Assembly: GCA_009779675.1 (NCBI GenBank) | Contig: WRDS01000009.1 | Coordinates: 1-35,202 of the forward strand | DNA length: 35,202 nt | Direction: 5' to 3' | DNA from: Coriobacteriia bacterium | GTDB taxonomy: Bacteria; Actinomycetota; Coriobacteriia; Anaerosomatales; PHET01 | In this document: one piece after another, positions 17,054-25,325 of the stretch | Numbering within the stretch: position 1 is the stretch's first letter | Layout: every line of letters begins with the position of its first letter | Program-made: the position numbers and the translations under genes | The notes under the pieces: model-generated | Databases searched by the model: none | The model's input: the letters and a program-made list of their open reading frames with translations, nothing else | What the model was told of the DNA's origin: nothing

Positions 17054-17479
17054 ATGGATCAGAAACGCTCACTTGCACCAGTGATGATTGGTACAGGCAC
17101 GCTATCAAGCGCGCCTGACATGCTTCGCGCACTTGAGACTTTGGAGAACCTGGAATACTGTTACGAGGCCCATGGCGACCTGATTGAAAAGGGGACTGCC
17201 GTACTGGTCAAGCTGATGGCTGACTCGGACTCGGCCACAATGATCGTCAACGGCTGCCTATTCCTTAATATTGCGTCCTATCGTTATCTCGATTTCTGCC
17301 AGATCGAGAACGGGCGCTGGAAACTCGTGTTGCATGGGGATGTCTCCAGTCTCACGCTGATTTCCATCCCTGAGATGAACAGTGAATCCGGTGAGCAGCG
17401 GTGCCGCCTTCTTTTAGAGCCTGAAGAGTGCGGTTTTGAAAGCCCGATACTCTTAGACGATGACGACGAGGAGGATTAG
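17054..17479 (+). CDS. small acidic protein of unknown function, only plus-strand gene
   Basis: 141 aa, ATG with GGAG 5 nt upstream. It has its own orientation and is convergent with the methyltransferase gene, with a 9-nt gap between the stops. I do not recognise a family. It has no membrane segment or signal peptide. The middle (TAVLVKLMADSDSATMIVNGCLFLNIASYRYLDFCQI) looks like alternating beta strands, as in small single-domain folds. The C terminus ends in an acidic run, LLDDDDEED. The protein is overall acidic, with three cysteines in the middle and C-terminal half. Convergent placement and a good ribosome site make it more than a chance ORF. Confidence 0.75.
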   Translation: MDQKRSLAPVMIGTGTLSSAPDMLRALETLENLEYCYEAHGDLIEKGTAVLVKLMADSDSATMIVNGCLFLNIASYRYLDFCQIENGRWKLVLHGDVSSLTLISIPEMNSESGEQRCRLLLEPEECGFESPILLDDDDEED

Positions 17480-17488
17480 CGCTAAGAC

Positions 17489-18169
17489 CTACGTCCGCCC
17501 TTTCTCGGCCACGATTATAGCTGTGCCGTTTTTGCGCCACACCTCTTCTGCACTCGTAAAACCTGCTTGCAAAAGCAGTTCGACCTGGTTTTTAATCGTA
17601 AGCGGCGTGTCATAGTGATAAGGCTCGCCGACGGGAACACCTTGCGCGGCACGGATCCTGCAGCTCTCGGCAGCCCACTGGTTCTCCTCGTCCTGAGTAT
17701 CCACCATGTAGTCGCACTCGATATATCTGCTGCCAGGTTTTAGCGCCTTACAGATGTTTACGTACAGCCCACGCTTCTCACTGTGCGTCAGATGGTGCAT
17801 CGTCTCAAAGGAGACGGCATCATCATACTCGGCTTCGCCGAGATCGTACCTGAGGTAATCCGCGCAGATCAGCGTGATATCCCTGCCCACATATTTCCGA
17901 TGCAACTCGTCAAGCATCGCCTGTGTCAGGTCAATTCCAACCACCCTGATGCTTGGACATGCCTTAAAAATCCACCTAAGCTCCAGACCTGTGCCACAAC
18001 CCAAATCCAACAAGACCCGAGTGGTTGCTGGAACAAGTTGCGCGACTCTCTCATACGCTTCCGGCAGTTCCTCGATGTTGCACAGCATGTGCTCATCGCA
18101 CTCATCAAGCCGAGCAGCAAAAAACCTATCCATTCGCTCAAGCTTATTGCTCACTGCACGCACGCTCAC
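17489..18169 (-). CDS. SAM-dependent class I methyltransferase, substrate unknown
   Basis: 226 aa with a Rossmann-type methyltransferase domain. Motif I is VLLDLGCGTGLELRWI, the second acidic residue is in VVGIDLTQAML, and motif III/IV is DYDDAVSFETMHHLTHSEK-like. The last 50 residues (TPLTIKNQVELLLQAGFTSAEEVWRKNGTAIIVAEK) form the usual terminal strands. The pattern is closest to small-molecule methyltransferases, but no substrate can be named. The start is uncertain: GTG 18169 in the track (AAAAGGG upstream) or ATG 18133 at MDRFFAAR. The fold is complete with either. It stands alone between a convergent gene and the S41 protease, with a 130-nt upstream gap that shows nothing I can name. Confidence 0.85.
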   Translation of the reverse strand: MSVRAVSNKLERMDRFFAARLDECDEHMLCNIEELPEAYERVAQLVPATTRVLLDLGCGTGLELRWIFKACPSIRVVGIDLTQAMLDELHRKYVGRDITLICADYLRYDLGEAEYDDAVSFETMHHLTHSEKRGLYVNICKALKPGSRYIECDYMVDTQDEENQWAAESCRIRAAQGVPVGEPYHYDTPLTIKNQVELLLQAGFTSAEEVWRKNGTAIIVAEKGRT

Positions 18170-18299
18170 CGCACACGCCCTTTTGGAGCGAAATGGATCG
18201 TCAATGTTATTTCTCTTATGCCAGGAAAACGCATCGCCAAAGCGCCCATCATCCGCCCGGATGCCAAAACGCGAGCCTTACCTTGCACGCCGATGTGCG

Positions 18300-19505
18300 C
18301 TACTGCTGCGCCTTGCGCGCCTCGGCAAGCGCCCGCTGAAGCTGGGTGTCGGTTTTGGGATCAGCCTGCTTCTCAGGATCCATTTCCACGACAATATCCG
18401 GAGTGAGGCCCTTTCCGTCGATCACACGCCCGTTAGGTGTAAGGTAATGGGCAATCGTAAATTTCACACCTCCGCCTCCGTGGAGCGGCTCAACCGTCTG
18501 CACGCTCCCCTTGCCAAAGGAGTTCTCACCCACGAGCGTCGCACGCTTATGATCCTGCAAGGCACCGGCAACAATCTCACTTGCCGAGGCACTGTTTCCG
18601 TTTATAAGCAACACGACCGGAGCCTTAGTGATCTGTTTGTACCTGGAAGACACCGAGCGCTTCTCGGGCTTTTTGTCACGCTCCTCAACCTGGACTACAA
18701 CGCCGCTTTCTAAAAAGAGCGAGGACACACCCTCGGCCTGGTTAAGTAACCCACCTGGGTTATCGCGCAGGTCGAGTACGAACGATTTTGCACCCTTTTT
18801 CTCAAGGTCGGTTATGGCCTCTGCCACTTTATCTACAGCCTTTTCGTTAAACTGGCTGAGGCGGATATACCCGACTGAACCCTCAAGCTCGCTTTTAATG
18901 TTGGGCAGCTCGATCATGGCACGTGTGAGGGTGACAGAGACCTCCTTGTCACTCGCACCATCCGTTCCCAACCGTTTGAATACGATGCTTACCTTGGTCC
19001 CCTCTTTGCCGCGAACCCGCTTGACCACCTCTTCGCTCGGCCATTTGTCCCGACGGGTACCGTCGATATCCACAAAGATATCGCCGCTCCTTACTCCAGC
19101 GTTTGCGGCAGGGGTGTCCGGATAGACCTCAACGACGTAAGTAGCCCCGTCCTTTTCGCCCAACACAACGCCGACCCCACCAAACTCACCATGGCTCTCT
19201 TCATTAAAGTATTCGAAATGCCGTGGGTCGAAATAGACCGCGTACTTGTCACCCGTGCTCTCAAGCAGCCCTTGGATCGCACCGGCGGTTGCCGAGGTCT
19301 CATTGACTGGATCCAAAGCGCGCCCGGCAAGCAGGTCAACTACCTCGTTGACCGCGTCGCCCACGCTCCTGTCGCGAGCACCGCCCGACCAAAACATCTC
19401 GCCAAAACGATCGTGAACAGCGAAAAGATACCCTCCGGCAAACCCTCCGGCAAACATGGCTGCAGCCAGGAGCGTGCATAAAACGACCTTGATCCACCTG
19501 TTCAT
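18300..19505 (-). CDS. S41 C-terminal processing peptidase (CtpA/CtpB-like)
   Basis: 401 aa, exported to the membrane/cell envelope. The N terminus has an uncleaved anchor or signal sequence (WIKVVLCTLLAAAMFAGGFAGGYLFA). A PDZ domain spans about 105-195 (GGVGVVLGEKDG...GVRSGDIFVDIDG). The S41 catalytic core follows, with YIRLSQFNEKA, LDLRDNPGGLL, the nucleophile Ser (about S307 in NGNSASASEI) and the general-base Lys (about K332 in GENSFGKGS). These proteases trim envelope or signalling proteins at their C termini. It sits 107 nt downstream of ftsX and may belong to the ftsEX transcription unit, as is common in actinobacteria and firmicutes. Confidence 0.95.
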   Translation of the reverse strand: MNRWIKVVLCTLLAAAMFAGGFAGGYLFAVHDRFGEMFWSGGARDRSVGDAVNEVVDLLAGRALDPVNETSATAGAIQGLLESTGDKYAVYFDPRHFEYFNEESHGEFGGVGVVLGEKDGATYVVEVYPDTPAANAGVRSGDIFVDIDGTRRDKWPSEEVVKRVRGKEGTKVSIVFKRLGTDGASDKEVSVTLTRAMIELPNIKSELEGSVGYIRLSQFNEKAVDKVAEAITDLEKKGAKSFVLDLRDNPGGLLNQAEGVSSLFLESGVVVQVEERDKKPEKRSVSSRYKQITKAPVVLLINGNSASASEIVAGALQDHKRATLVGENSFGKGSVQTVEPLHGGGGVKFTIAHYLTPNGRVIDGKGLTPDIVVEMDPEKQADPKTDTQLQRALAEARKAQQ

Positions 19506-19552
19506 ATGTTCAGCCGCATCCTCAGTGGACGTTAGTGTTAGTAGAACCAGTA

Positions 19553-19582
19553 TGCAGGACTCGCATGTGCAGGACTCGCGTG
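19553..19582. repeat. 15-bp tandem duplication upstream of the S41 protease gene
   Basis: tgcaggactcgcatg is followed directly by tgcaggactcgcgtg, with one difference. It lies in the 107-nt gap between the ftsX stop and the protease start. Confidence 0.8.
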
Positions 19583-19612
19583 TATAAGTAAGGCATCAAC
19601 GGTGTCCAAGTC

Positions 19613-20527
19613 TTACACTTTGAGATACCGGCGCATGGCAAACGCTGAGCCGACCAGCCCAATGAATATCCCGGAGAAGACAAGGATCGCCGATATCTGG
19701 ATAAACGTGCCCGTTCCCAGATCGATTGCAAGAAAGCGAACTGCGTCTTTTAGTCGAGGAAACACGGTCACCTGCACGATCACCAGCGTTGCAATGGCAA
19801 GTGCAGCCCCGGCAAGCGCCTGCAACATCCCCTCAAGCAGGAACGGGGTGCGGATAAACCAGTTGCTTGCGCCCACAAGACGCATAATGCCGATCTCCTT
19901 GCGTCGGGCATAGATGGCAAGCCGGATAGTATTGCTGATAAAGATAAGGCTCACCGTTGCAAGCATGGACACAAACGCAATCTCTACGATGCGGATAACC
20001 CGGGTAAACGCAAACAACTTGTCAACTATCTGCTGGCCGTACTTGAGCGACCTCTCCGGATCTTCGGGACGGTCGCAAACCGACAAGAACGTCTCGTTTT
20101 TTAGAATGCTATCCGCCATCTCCCTGACCGTGCGTGGATCCTTCAGGTCAATGTCAAGCGAAGCAGGCAGCGGGTTTCCCGCCATCTGCTCAAGGATCCC
20201 GGGACTGCCCTCCATTTGCCCACTGAAGATCTCGAGTGCCTTCTCCTTGCTCGTGTAGCGCACCGATTTGACAAGCGGATCAGCAAGGATATCTTTCTGG
20301 AGGGCATCCACGTCCTCAGGGCTTATGCCATCCCTGAGAAACACCTGGATAGTGACTTTTTCCTCCACGTCTTTAACGATCCGGTTCACGACAATGCCAG
20401 TGACCAAGAACACGCCAACGAGCAAGAGCGACAAATAGATAGTGATCACAGCGCCAAAGGTCATGACCCAGTTTCGCCGGAAGTTCTGCCAAGATTCCCC
20501 TGCAAAGTACTGAATATTAATCGACAT
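19613..20527 (-). CDS. ftsX: cell division ABC transporter-like permease FtsX
   Basis: 304 aa from the ATG at 20527, overlapping the end of ftsE by 11 nt. The ORF track start at 20665 lies deep inside ftsE and is rejected. Topology is typical of FtsX: a cytoplasmic N terminus, TM1 ([21 protein letters not shown]), an external domain of about 130 residues ([19 protein letters not shown]...), and three C-terminal TMs. The cytoplasmic loop has [20 protein letters not shown], the contact site for FtsE. With FtsE it transmits ATP-driven conformational changes to activate peptidoglycan hydrolases at the septum or side wall. Confidence 0.96.
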   Translation of the reverse strand: MSINIQYFAGESWQNFRRNWVMTFGAVITIYLSLLLVGVFLVTGIVVNRIVKDVEEKVTIQVFLRDGISPEDVDALQKDILADPLVKSVRYTSKEKALEIFSGQMEGSPGILEQMAGNPLPASLDIDLKDPRTVREMADSILKNETFLSVCDRPEDPERSLKYGQQIVDKLFAFTRVIRIVEIAFVSMLATVSLIFISNTIRLAIYARRKEIGIMRLVGASNWFIRTPFLLEGMLQALAGAALAIATLVIVQVTVFPRLKDAVRFLAIDLGTGTFIQISAILVFSGIFIGLVGSAFAMRRYLKV

Positions 20528-21275
20528 ACCCGTACACTCCCCGATCCTGATCGCGGATGACATGCCCGCTTTCCAAGGCAATGACCCGGCGACGCATGCT
20601 GTCCACCATATCTCGGTCATGCGTTGCAACGAGCACGGTCGTGCCCGTCTTGTTGATACGCTCAAGCAACTTCATGATGCCAAGCGAAGTCTGCGGGTCG
20701 AGGTTCCCTGTCGGCTCATCACATAAAAGCAGCGGAGGGCGGTTCACAAACGCCCGAGCGATTGAGACCCTCTGCTGCTCGCCCCCAGAGAGCTCATCGG
20801 GATAGCTCTGCACCTTGTCCTCAAGACCTACAAGGCGGAGCACTTCGGGAACCTGCGTGCGTATCACGTGCTTGCTCTTGCCGATGACCTGCAGGGCAAA
20901 GGCCACGTTTTCAAATGCCGTCTTGTTTGGCAGCAGCTTGAAGTCCTGGAACACACAACCGATGTTCCGGCGCAGATACGGCACCTTCCAGCTTTTCATC
21001 TTCACAAGATCCTGCCCGGCAACCACAATCTGGCCGCTTGACGGGATCAACTCCCGGAGCAGCAGCCGGATAAAGGTGGACTTGCCAGATCCCGAGTGAC
21101 CGACCAGGAACACAAACTCGCCTGCCCCGATCATCACGTTGCAGTCCTGTAAAGCGGCCTTCCCAGGCGTGTAATACTTATTGACACCCCGCATGAGGAG
21201 CATCGCAGCGGTGCTCCGTGATGCTCCTTCAGCTCCAGATGCCGGTTCAGGTGTTACTGAGGGCGTGTCGCTCAT
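20517..21275 (-). CDS. ftsE: cell division ATP-binding protein FtsE
   Basis: 252 aa ABC ATPase partner of FtsX. Walker A is GHSGSGKST, the Q loop is [19 protein letters not shown], the signature is LSGGEQQR, Walker B is [12 protein letters not shown] and the H loop is [23 protein letters not shown] is characteristic of FtsE. The first ~25 residues before the ABC domain (Ser/Pro/Ala-rich) are an extension not found in the short E. coli protein. GGAG lies 7 nt before the ATG. ftsX follows with an 11-nt overlap. Confidence 0.97.
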   Translation of the reverse strand: MSDTPSVTPEPASGAEGASRSTAAMLLMRGVNKYYTPGKAALQDCNVMIGAGEFVFLVGHSGSGKSTFIRLLLRELIPSSGQIVVAGQDLVKMKSWKVPYLRRNIGCVFQDFKLLPNKTAFENVAFALQVIGKSKHVIRTQVPEVLRLVGLEDKVQSYPDELSGGEQQRVSIARAFVNRPPLLLCDEPTGNLDPQTSLGIMKLLERINKTGTTVLVATHDRDMVDSMRRRVIALESGHVIRDQDRGVYGYVD

Positions 21276-21358
21276 AAAAGGACTCCGTTTCGATAATTAC
21301 CGCGATCCTCGCACGCAAGTCTAGCAAAACAGACGCGTGTGACCTGCGCTCTCCATAA

Positions 21359-21373
21359 CAACATCGTATGTTG
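21359..21373. promoter_or_regulatory. perfect 6+6 inverted repeat upstream of ftsE
   Basis: CAACAT-cgt-ATGTTG is a perfect 6-bp inverted repeat with a 3-nt centre, about 85-100 nt upstream of the ftsE start in the 144-nt gap after the transketolase genes. It has the form of a dimeric repressor operator. No T run follows, so it is not a typical terminator. TAGACT nearer ftsE is a possible -10. Confidence 0.3.
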
Positions 21374-21419
21374 ATTTTATGAAGCCCAGCGCAGCCGCAC
21401 GCGCCTCTGTCTGCTTCAT

Positions 21420-22346
21420 TTATAAAAGCTCTTTTGCAGCTGCAGCGATGTCGTCTGCTGTCAACCCGAAGTACACCATGAGTTCGTCGGGGTTTCCTGA
21501 TGTCCCAAAGGTATCAGCCACTCCCACACGCCTTGTTGGGACCGGACACACCTCGGACAAGACCTCAGAGACGGCAGAACCCATGCCGCCGAGCACCGAG
21601 TGCTCTTCTGCAGTCACGACCCTTCCCGTCTTTGCTGCCGAGGCTGCAAGCGTTTCAACGTCGATAGGCTTTATGGTAGCGACATCTATGACTTCAGCAG
21701 AGATGCCCTCGTTCGCAAGTGCCTCGGCTGCCAAGAGCGCCTGGGCGACCTCGACACCACATGCGGCGATAGTCACATCCGATCCTTCGCGCAGCACATG
21801 GGCACGACCTACCTCCCATTCGTGCCCTTCGGAATAGATCTCAGGAAGCGCCGAGCGACCCAGTCGGATGTAGAACGGGCCTGGGGTAGAGGCTGCCGCC
21901 CGGATCGCCGCCTTGGCAGAGCGATAGTCGGCTGGGACAAGCACGCGCATCCCCGGCAGTACGCGCATGAGCGCGATGTCCTCGATCATCTGATGGCTGC
22001 CGCCGTCAGGCCCCACGGTGATACCGGCGTGCGTGGGCGTAAGCTTCACATCAAGGCCGGAGTAACACACAGTGTTGCGCACCTGGTCGTAAGTCCTGCC
22101 GGTCGCAAACACCGCAAATGAGCCCGTGAAGGCCACCTGCCCCCCAACCGCAAGGCCTGCTGCAACACCGATCATGTCCTGCTCGGCGATACCGACATTA
22201 AAAAACCGCTCCGGATAAGCATCGGCAAACTTGGCAGTCGTCGTTGACTTTGAGAGGTCGGCCTCGACAACAGCGATGTCCACTCCCCCTTCCACGAGCG
22301 TCACAAGGGTCTCGCCAAGAGCCTCGCGAGTGGCCTTTGCGGTCAT
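21420..22346 (-). CDS. transketolase, C-terminal subunit
   Basis: 308 aa, the pyrimidine-binding and C-terminal domains of a split transketolase. It contains VEADLSKSTTTAKFADAYPE and FFNVGIAEQDMIGVAAGLA, the Glu-containing segment that activates thiamine diphosphate. Further on are GPDGGSHQMIEDIALMR and, in the C-terminal domain, VIDVATIKPIDVET. It works with the N-terminal subunit in the non-oxidative pentose phosphate pathway. The ATG overlaps the stop of the N-terminal subunit gene as ATGA, so the subunits are translationally coupled. It resembles DXS in outline, but the two-gene arrangement and lengths match split transketolase. Confidence 0.95.
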   Translation of the reverse strand: MTAKATREALGETLVTLVEGGVDIAVVEADLSKSTTTAKFADAYPERFFNVGIAEQDMIGVAAGLAVGGQVAFTGSFAVFATGRTYDQVRNTVCYSGLDVKLTPTHAGITVGPDGGSHQMIEDIALMRVLPGMRVLVPADYRSAKAAIRAAASTPGPFYIRLGRSALPEIYSEGHEWEVGRAHVLREGSDVTIAACGVEVAQALLAAEALANEGISAEVIDVATIKPIDVETLAASAAKTGRVVTAEEHSVLGGMGSAVSEVLSEVCPVPTRRVGVADTFGTSGNPDELMVYFGLTADDIAAAAKELL

Positions 22347-23239
22347 TGGATCCCCTTCTCCTCGGCAATAGGGAGTTCGCGTAAAGCCTCTGCCACCTGG
22401 GCATCAGAAGGTGCCTTACCGTGCCAGCCGGCCTCGTTTTCCATGAATGAGACGCCCTTCCCCTTGACCGTGTGGGCAAGCACAGCAACCGGCCCTGCGG
22501 TGTGCGCACGTGCCCTGGCAAGCACAGCATACAGAGACTCGACATCATGGCCATCGACCTCGATGACCTCCCACCCGAACGCAGTGAACTTGTCTGCGAG
22601 CGAACCCAGGCTCATCACGTCGTTGCAAGCGCCATCGATCTGCAGGCCATTGTTGTCAACAATGGCAACAAGGTTACCAAGCCCCTGATGCGCGGCGAAC
22701 ATCGCCGCCTCCCACACCTGCCCCTCCTGTAGCTCACCATCGCCGAGCAGCACGAACACCGTGCGCGTATTGTACGCGGCAGGTCTGACATCTTGGGCAC
22801 GGGCGAGCCCCGCTGCGAGACCAGCTGCCACCGAGAGCCCCTGCCCAAGCGAGCCTGTGGAGACCTCGACCCCGGGCGTTTTCTTGCAGTCGGGGTGTCC
22901 CTGCAAGATCGAGCCGAGCTTGCGCAGCGTCTTTAGATGCGTGCGCTCGAAGTAGCCGGCCTCGGCAAGCGCCGCATAAAGCACCGGTGCCGCATGCCCC
23001 TTTGACAGGATGAAACGATCGCGCTCCGGCCACGACGGGTCATCGGGCTTGTGGCGCAGGATGCCGCCGAGGTACAGGGTAGCAACGATATCGACCGCCG
23101 AGAGCGAGCCACCAGGGTGCCCAGAGCCGGCAGCCCCGATCATCTCGACGATGTCGCGACGCATCCGCAGGGCCCCCGCACGCACGCGGGTAGCAACGGA
23201 TGCCTGCATCCGAGCGGTGTCTGACAGTCCTTCTGTCAT
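22343..23239 (-). CDS. transketolase, N-terminal (thiamine diphosphate-binding) subunit
   Basis: 298 aa from the ATG at 23239. The ORF track start at 23290 adds 17 charged residues with no family support. GSGHPGGSLSAVDIVATLY and ILSKGHAAPVLYAALAEAGY are transketolase signatures. VSTGSLGQGLSVAAGLA and LLGDGELQEGQVWEAAMFA...VDNNGLQIDG form the GDG-N metal/diphosphate motif. GAGGG lies about 9 nt upstream. The product pairs with the adjacent C-terminal subunit. The gap to the PHP gene is about 70 nt. Confidence 0.95.
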   Translation of the reverse strand: MTEGLSDTARMQASVATRVRAGALRMRRDIVEMIGAAGSGHPGGSLSAVDIVATLYLGGILRHKPDDPSWPERDRFILSKGHAAPVLYAALAEAGYFERTHLKTLRKLGSILQGHPDCKKTPGVEVSTGSLGQGLSVAAGLAAGLARAQDVRPAAYNTRTVFVLLGDGELQEGQVWEAAMFAAHQGLGNLVAIVDNNGLQIDGACNDVMSLGSLADKFTAFGWEVIEVDGHDVESLYAVLARARAHTAGPVAVLAHTVKGKGVSFMENEAGWHGKAPSDAQVAEALRELPIAEEKGIQ

Positions 23240-23310
23240 AGTGTCACCCTCATCTTCACCCTCGTTTCCTTGAGCACTTCGCCTGACCATGCCTCATCAA
23301 TGTCCTGCCG

Positions 23311-24084
23311 TCATGCCCCGCCCAGCTCCCAAGAGCCGCCGTGGTCGAGGAACGGCCGTTTGCGCTTGGCACCCAAAAAGCCAAGCACGCTTTCGGCATC
23401 CCTGTTCACCACGCACCCCTCATCAATACCGAGTTCCTCGGCAACGTGCTCGGCATGCGTAAAGTGTCCCACATGTAGCGCATAGTGCGCATCGCTCCCG
23501 ATCGCAATTGGGGCTTTCGCCTCCGCCGCCGCACGGGCGAACTCGCGTTCCTTTGATTGATCGTTGGAGCGCATGCTCGAAGGGTTGAAAGAGTGGTTGT
23601 TGAGCTCAAGGATCACCTGATAACGTGCAGCAGCCTCGGCGATCCGATCCATATGAAGCGGGAAATCCCTCTCATTCCCTGGGTGGACGACCTGATCCAC
23701 GTACGGGCTTTCCATCGCCCTTAGAAGCGCCTCGGTGTTCCGGCAACGATCATGGTCGTCAAAGCCGATCAGCGGGTGAAAGCCCACCGAGACAAAGTCA
23801 AGCGCTTCTAACACCTCGTCGGGCAGGTCTATGCCGTTCTCGGACGATTCCGAGAGGTTCGCTTCACATCCTTTTAAGATCCGAACTCCGCCGAGGATGC
23901 TCGGCAGGTTCTTGAGGTTTAAAAAGTACCAAGGGTGTGCGCCCTGTGGCACTAGTGGCCCGTGGTCGGTGATGGCGAAAAGCTCAAGTCCGTACCTGGC
24001 AGCTACGGTCGCGATCTCGGTGACCGTGGAAAAAGCATGGCCGGACGCAACCGTATGGGTATGAAGATCTGCCTTGAGGCGCAC
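23311..24084 (-). CDS. PHP-domain metal-dependent phosphoesterase (YcdX-like)
   Basis: 257 aa from the GTG at 24084. Metal-ligand motifs of PHP are present: KADLHTHTVASGHAFST at the N terminus, LFAITDHGP, EANLSE, VSVGFHPLIG, VVHPGNE and, at the end, PIAIGSDAHYALHVG. The pattern is that of the YcdX-type single-domain phosphatases, whose physiological substrate is mostly unknown. The ORF track start at 24234 would add 50 residues made almost only of Arg and Lys. That stretch is the repetitive tail of prfB read in another frame. GTG 24084 lies 4 nt after the prfB stop, so translation is probably coupled. Confidence 0.9.
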   Translation of the reverse strand: MRLKADLHTHTVASGHAFSTVTEIATVAARYGLELFAITDHGPLVPQGAHPWYFLNLKNLPSILGGVRILKGCEANLSESSENGIDLPDEVLEALDFVSVGFHPLIGFDDHDRCRNTEALLRAMESPYVDQVVHPGNERDFPLHMDRIAEAAARYQVILELNNHSFNPSSMRSNDQSKEREFARAAAEAKAPIAIGSDAHYALHVGHFTHAEHVAEELGIDEGCVVNRDAESVLGFLGAKRKRPFLDHGGSWELGGA

Positions 24085-24088
24085 CTGC

Positions 24089-25318
24089 CTATACCGCCCC
24101 CGGACCTTGGGCCTGCGCTTGCGTTTGGGTCTGTGCCGACGCTTGAGCCTGCGCTCGCGCTTGCTCCTGCGCCTGCGCTTGCGCTTGGGTCTGCGTTTGC
24201 CCTTGCGCCTGCGCTGACTCGTCGCCGCCGACACGCCAGCGAAGGAACGCGATCAGGAATGCCTCGATATCCCCGCCCAGGACCGCCTCGACGTTCCCGG
24301 TCTCATGCCCAGTACGCAGATCCTTTACCAGCTGGTAGGGATAGAGCACATAGTTGCGGATCTGACTACCAAAGGTGATCTCTTTACGTGGCCCCCTAAG
24401 CTCCTCAAGCTCGGCCTCACGCTTTTCTTTCTCGAGTTCGTAAAGACGCGAGCGCAGGATCTTCATCGCTGCCTCTTTGTTCTTGTGTTGCGACTTCTCG
24501 TTTTGCACGGTGACAACGATACCGCTTAGAAGGTGCGTGATCCGGACCGCCGAATCAGTCGTGTTCACCGATTGGCCGCCCGGGCCGCTTGACCGGTACA
24601 CATCGATCCTCAGGTCCTCATCGCGAACATCGACCTCTATCTCATCAGGAAGGACCGGGAGGACCTCCACACCGGCAAACGTCGTCTGCCGACGTTTTTT
24701 TTCGTCGGTCGGACTGATCCGCACCAAGCGGTGGACGCCCATCTCGGACCGAAGCATGCCGTACGCGTTGCGCCCATGCACCGTGAACACCGCACGGTCA
24801 AGCCCAAGCTCAACGCCGACCGGGGCATCATGGAGATCGATCTTCCATTTTTTGCGCTCGGCGTATTTTGAATACATCTTGAGGAGCATCTCGGTCCAGT
24901 CCTGCGCCTCAAGACCGCCCTGGCCAGGCGTAATGGTAATAATGGCATCCCCGGGATCGAGCTCCTCGGTGAACCAGGATGCGACCTCGAGCTCCGTTAT
25001 GCGCCCCACCAGGCTCGAAAGCCCACCTGCAAGCTCTGCGGCAAGCTCCTCGTCCTCCTCGGCCATAGCAAGCTCGTTTGCAGCCTCGACATCCTCAAGC
25101 GCAGCAATCATCGCCTCGTAGGACTCGATCTCATCTCGGAACGCGGCCGCCTGCGCCATTGCCCGCTGCGCAGCACCCTGGTCATCCCAGAAACCGGGCT
25201 CCGAGGCCCGCTCGTCAAGCGCGGCAAGCTCCAAGCGCTTCGCGTCCATGCGCAAGTAGCCGGCCATTGCCAAGACCCGGTCCCTTAAAGCAGCTATATC
25301 TGAGTCGCGATTCTCCAC
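24089..25318 (-). CDS. prfB: peptide chain release factor 2 with SPT motif and Gln/Ala-repeat tail
   Basis: RF2 terminates translation at UAA and UGA. From GTG 25318 it is 409 aa, 7 nt after the secA stop with TTAGG upstream. The ORF track start at 25597 lies in secA. N-terminal helices (VLAMAGYLRMDAKRLELAALDERA...FWDD) are normal, and there is no programmed frameshift: the usual site reads through as TACTTGCGCATG. The GGQ motif is intact (SSGPGGQSVNTTDSAVR, 247-249). The stop-codon loop reads VRISPTDEKKRRQTTF, so the SPF tripeptide is SPT (202-204). After the normal end (FLIAFLRWRVGG) come about 44 residues of Gln-Ala/Gln-Thr repeats (QTQAQAQAQEQARAQAQAS). An A8 run in a hairpin sits just after the SPT codons. 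Confidence 0.95.
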   Translation of the reverse strand: MENRDSDIAALRDRVLAMAGYLRMDAKRLELAALDERASEPGFWDDQGAAQRAMAQAAAFRDEIESYEAMIAALEDVEAANELAMAEEDEELAAELAGGLSSLVGRITELEVASWFTEELDPGDAIITITPGQGGLEAQDWTEMLLKMYSKYAERKKWKIDLHDAPVGVELGLDRAVFTVHGRNAYGMLRSEMGVHRLVRISPTDEKKRRQTTFAGVEVLPVLPDEIEVDVRDEDLRIDVYRSSGPGGQSVNTTDSAVRITHLLSGIVVTVQNEKSQHKNKEAAMKILRSRLYELEKEKREAELEELRGPRKEITFGSQIRNYVLYPYQLVKDLRTGHETGNVEAVLGGDIEAFLIAFLRWRVGGDESAQAQGQTQTQAQAQAQEQARAQAQASAQTQTQAQAQGPGAV

Positions 25319-25325
25319 CTTGTGC

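Noticed and set aside
24085-24234. Basic N-terminal domain on the PHP protein
   Set aside because: It is the prfB Gln/Ala repeat read in another frame; the standard PHP start is at 24084.
25240-25318. Programmed +1 frameshift in prfB
   Set aside because: The frame is continuous from GTG 25318 through the N-terminal helix; no CTT-TGA site occurs.
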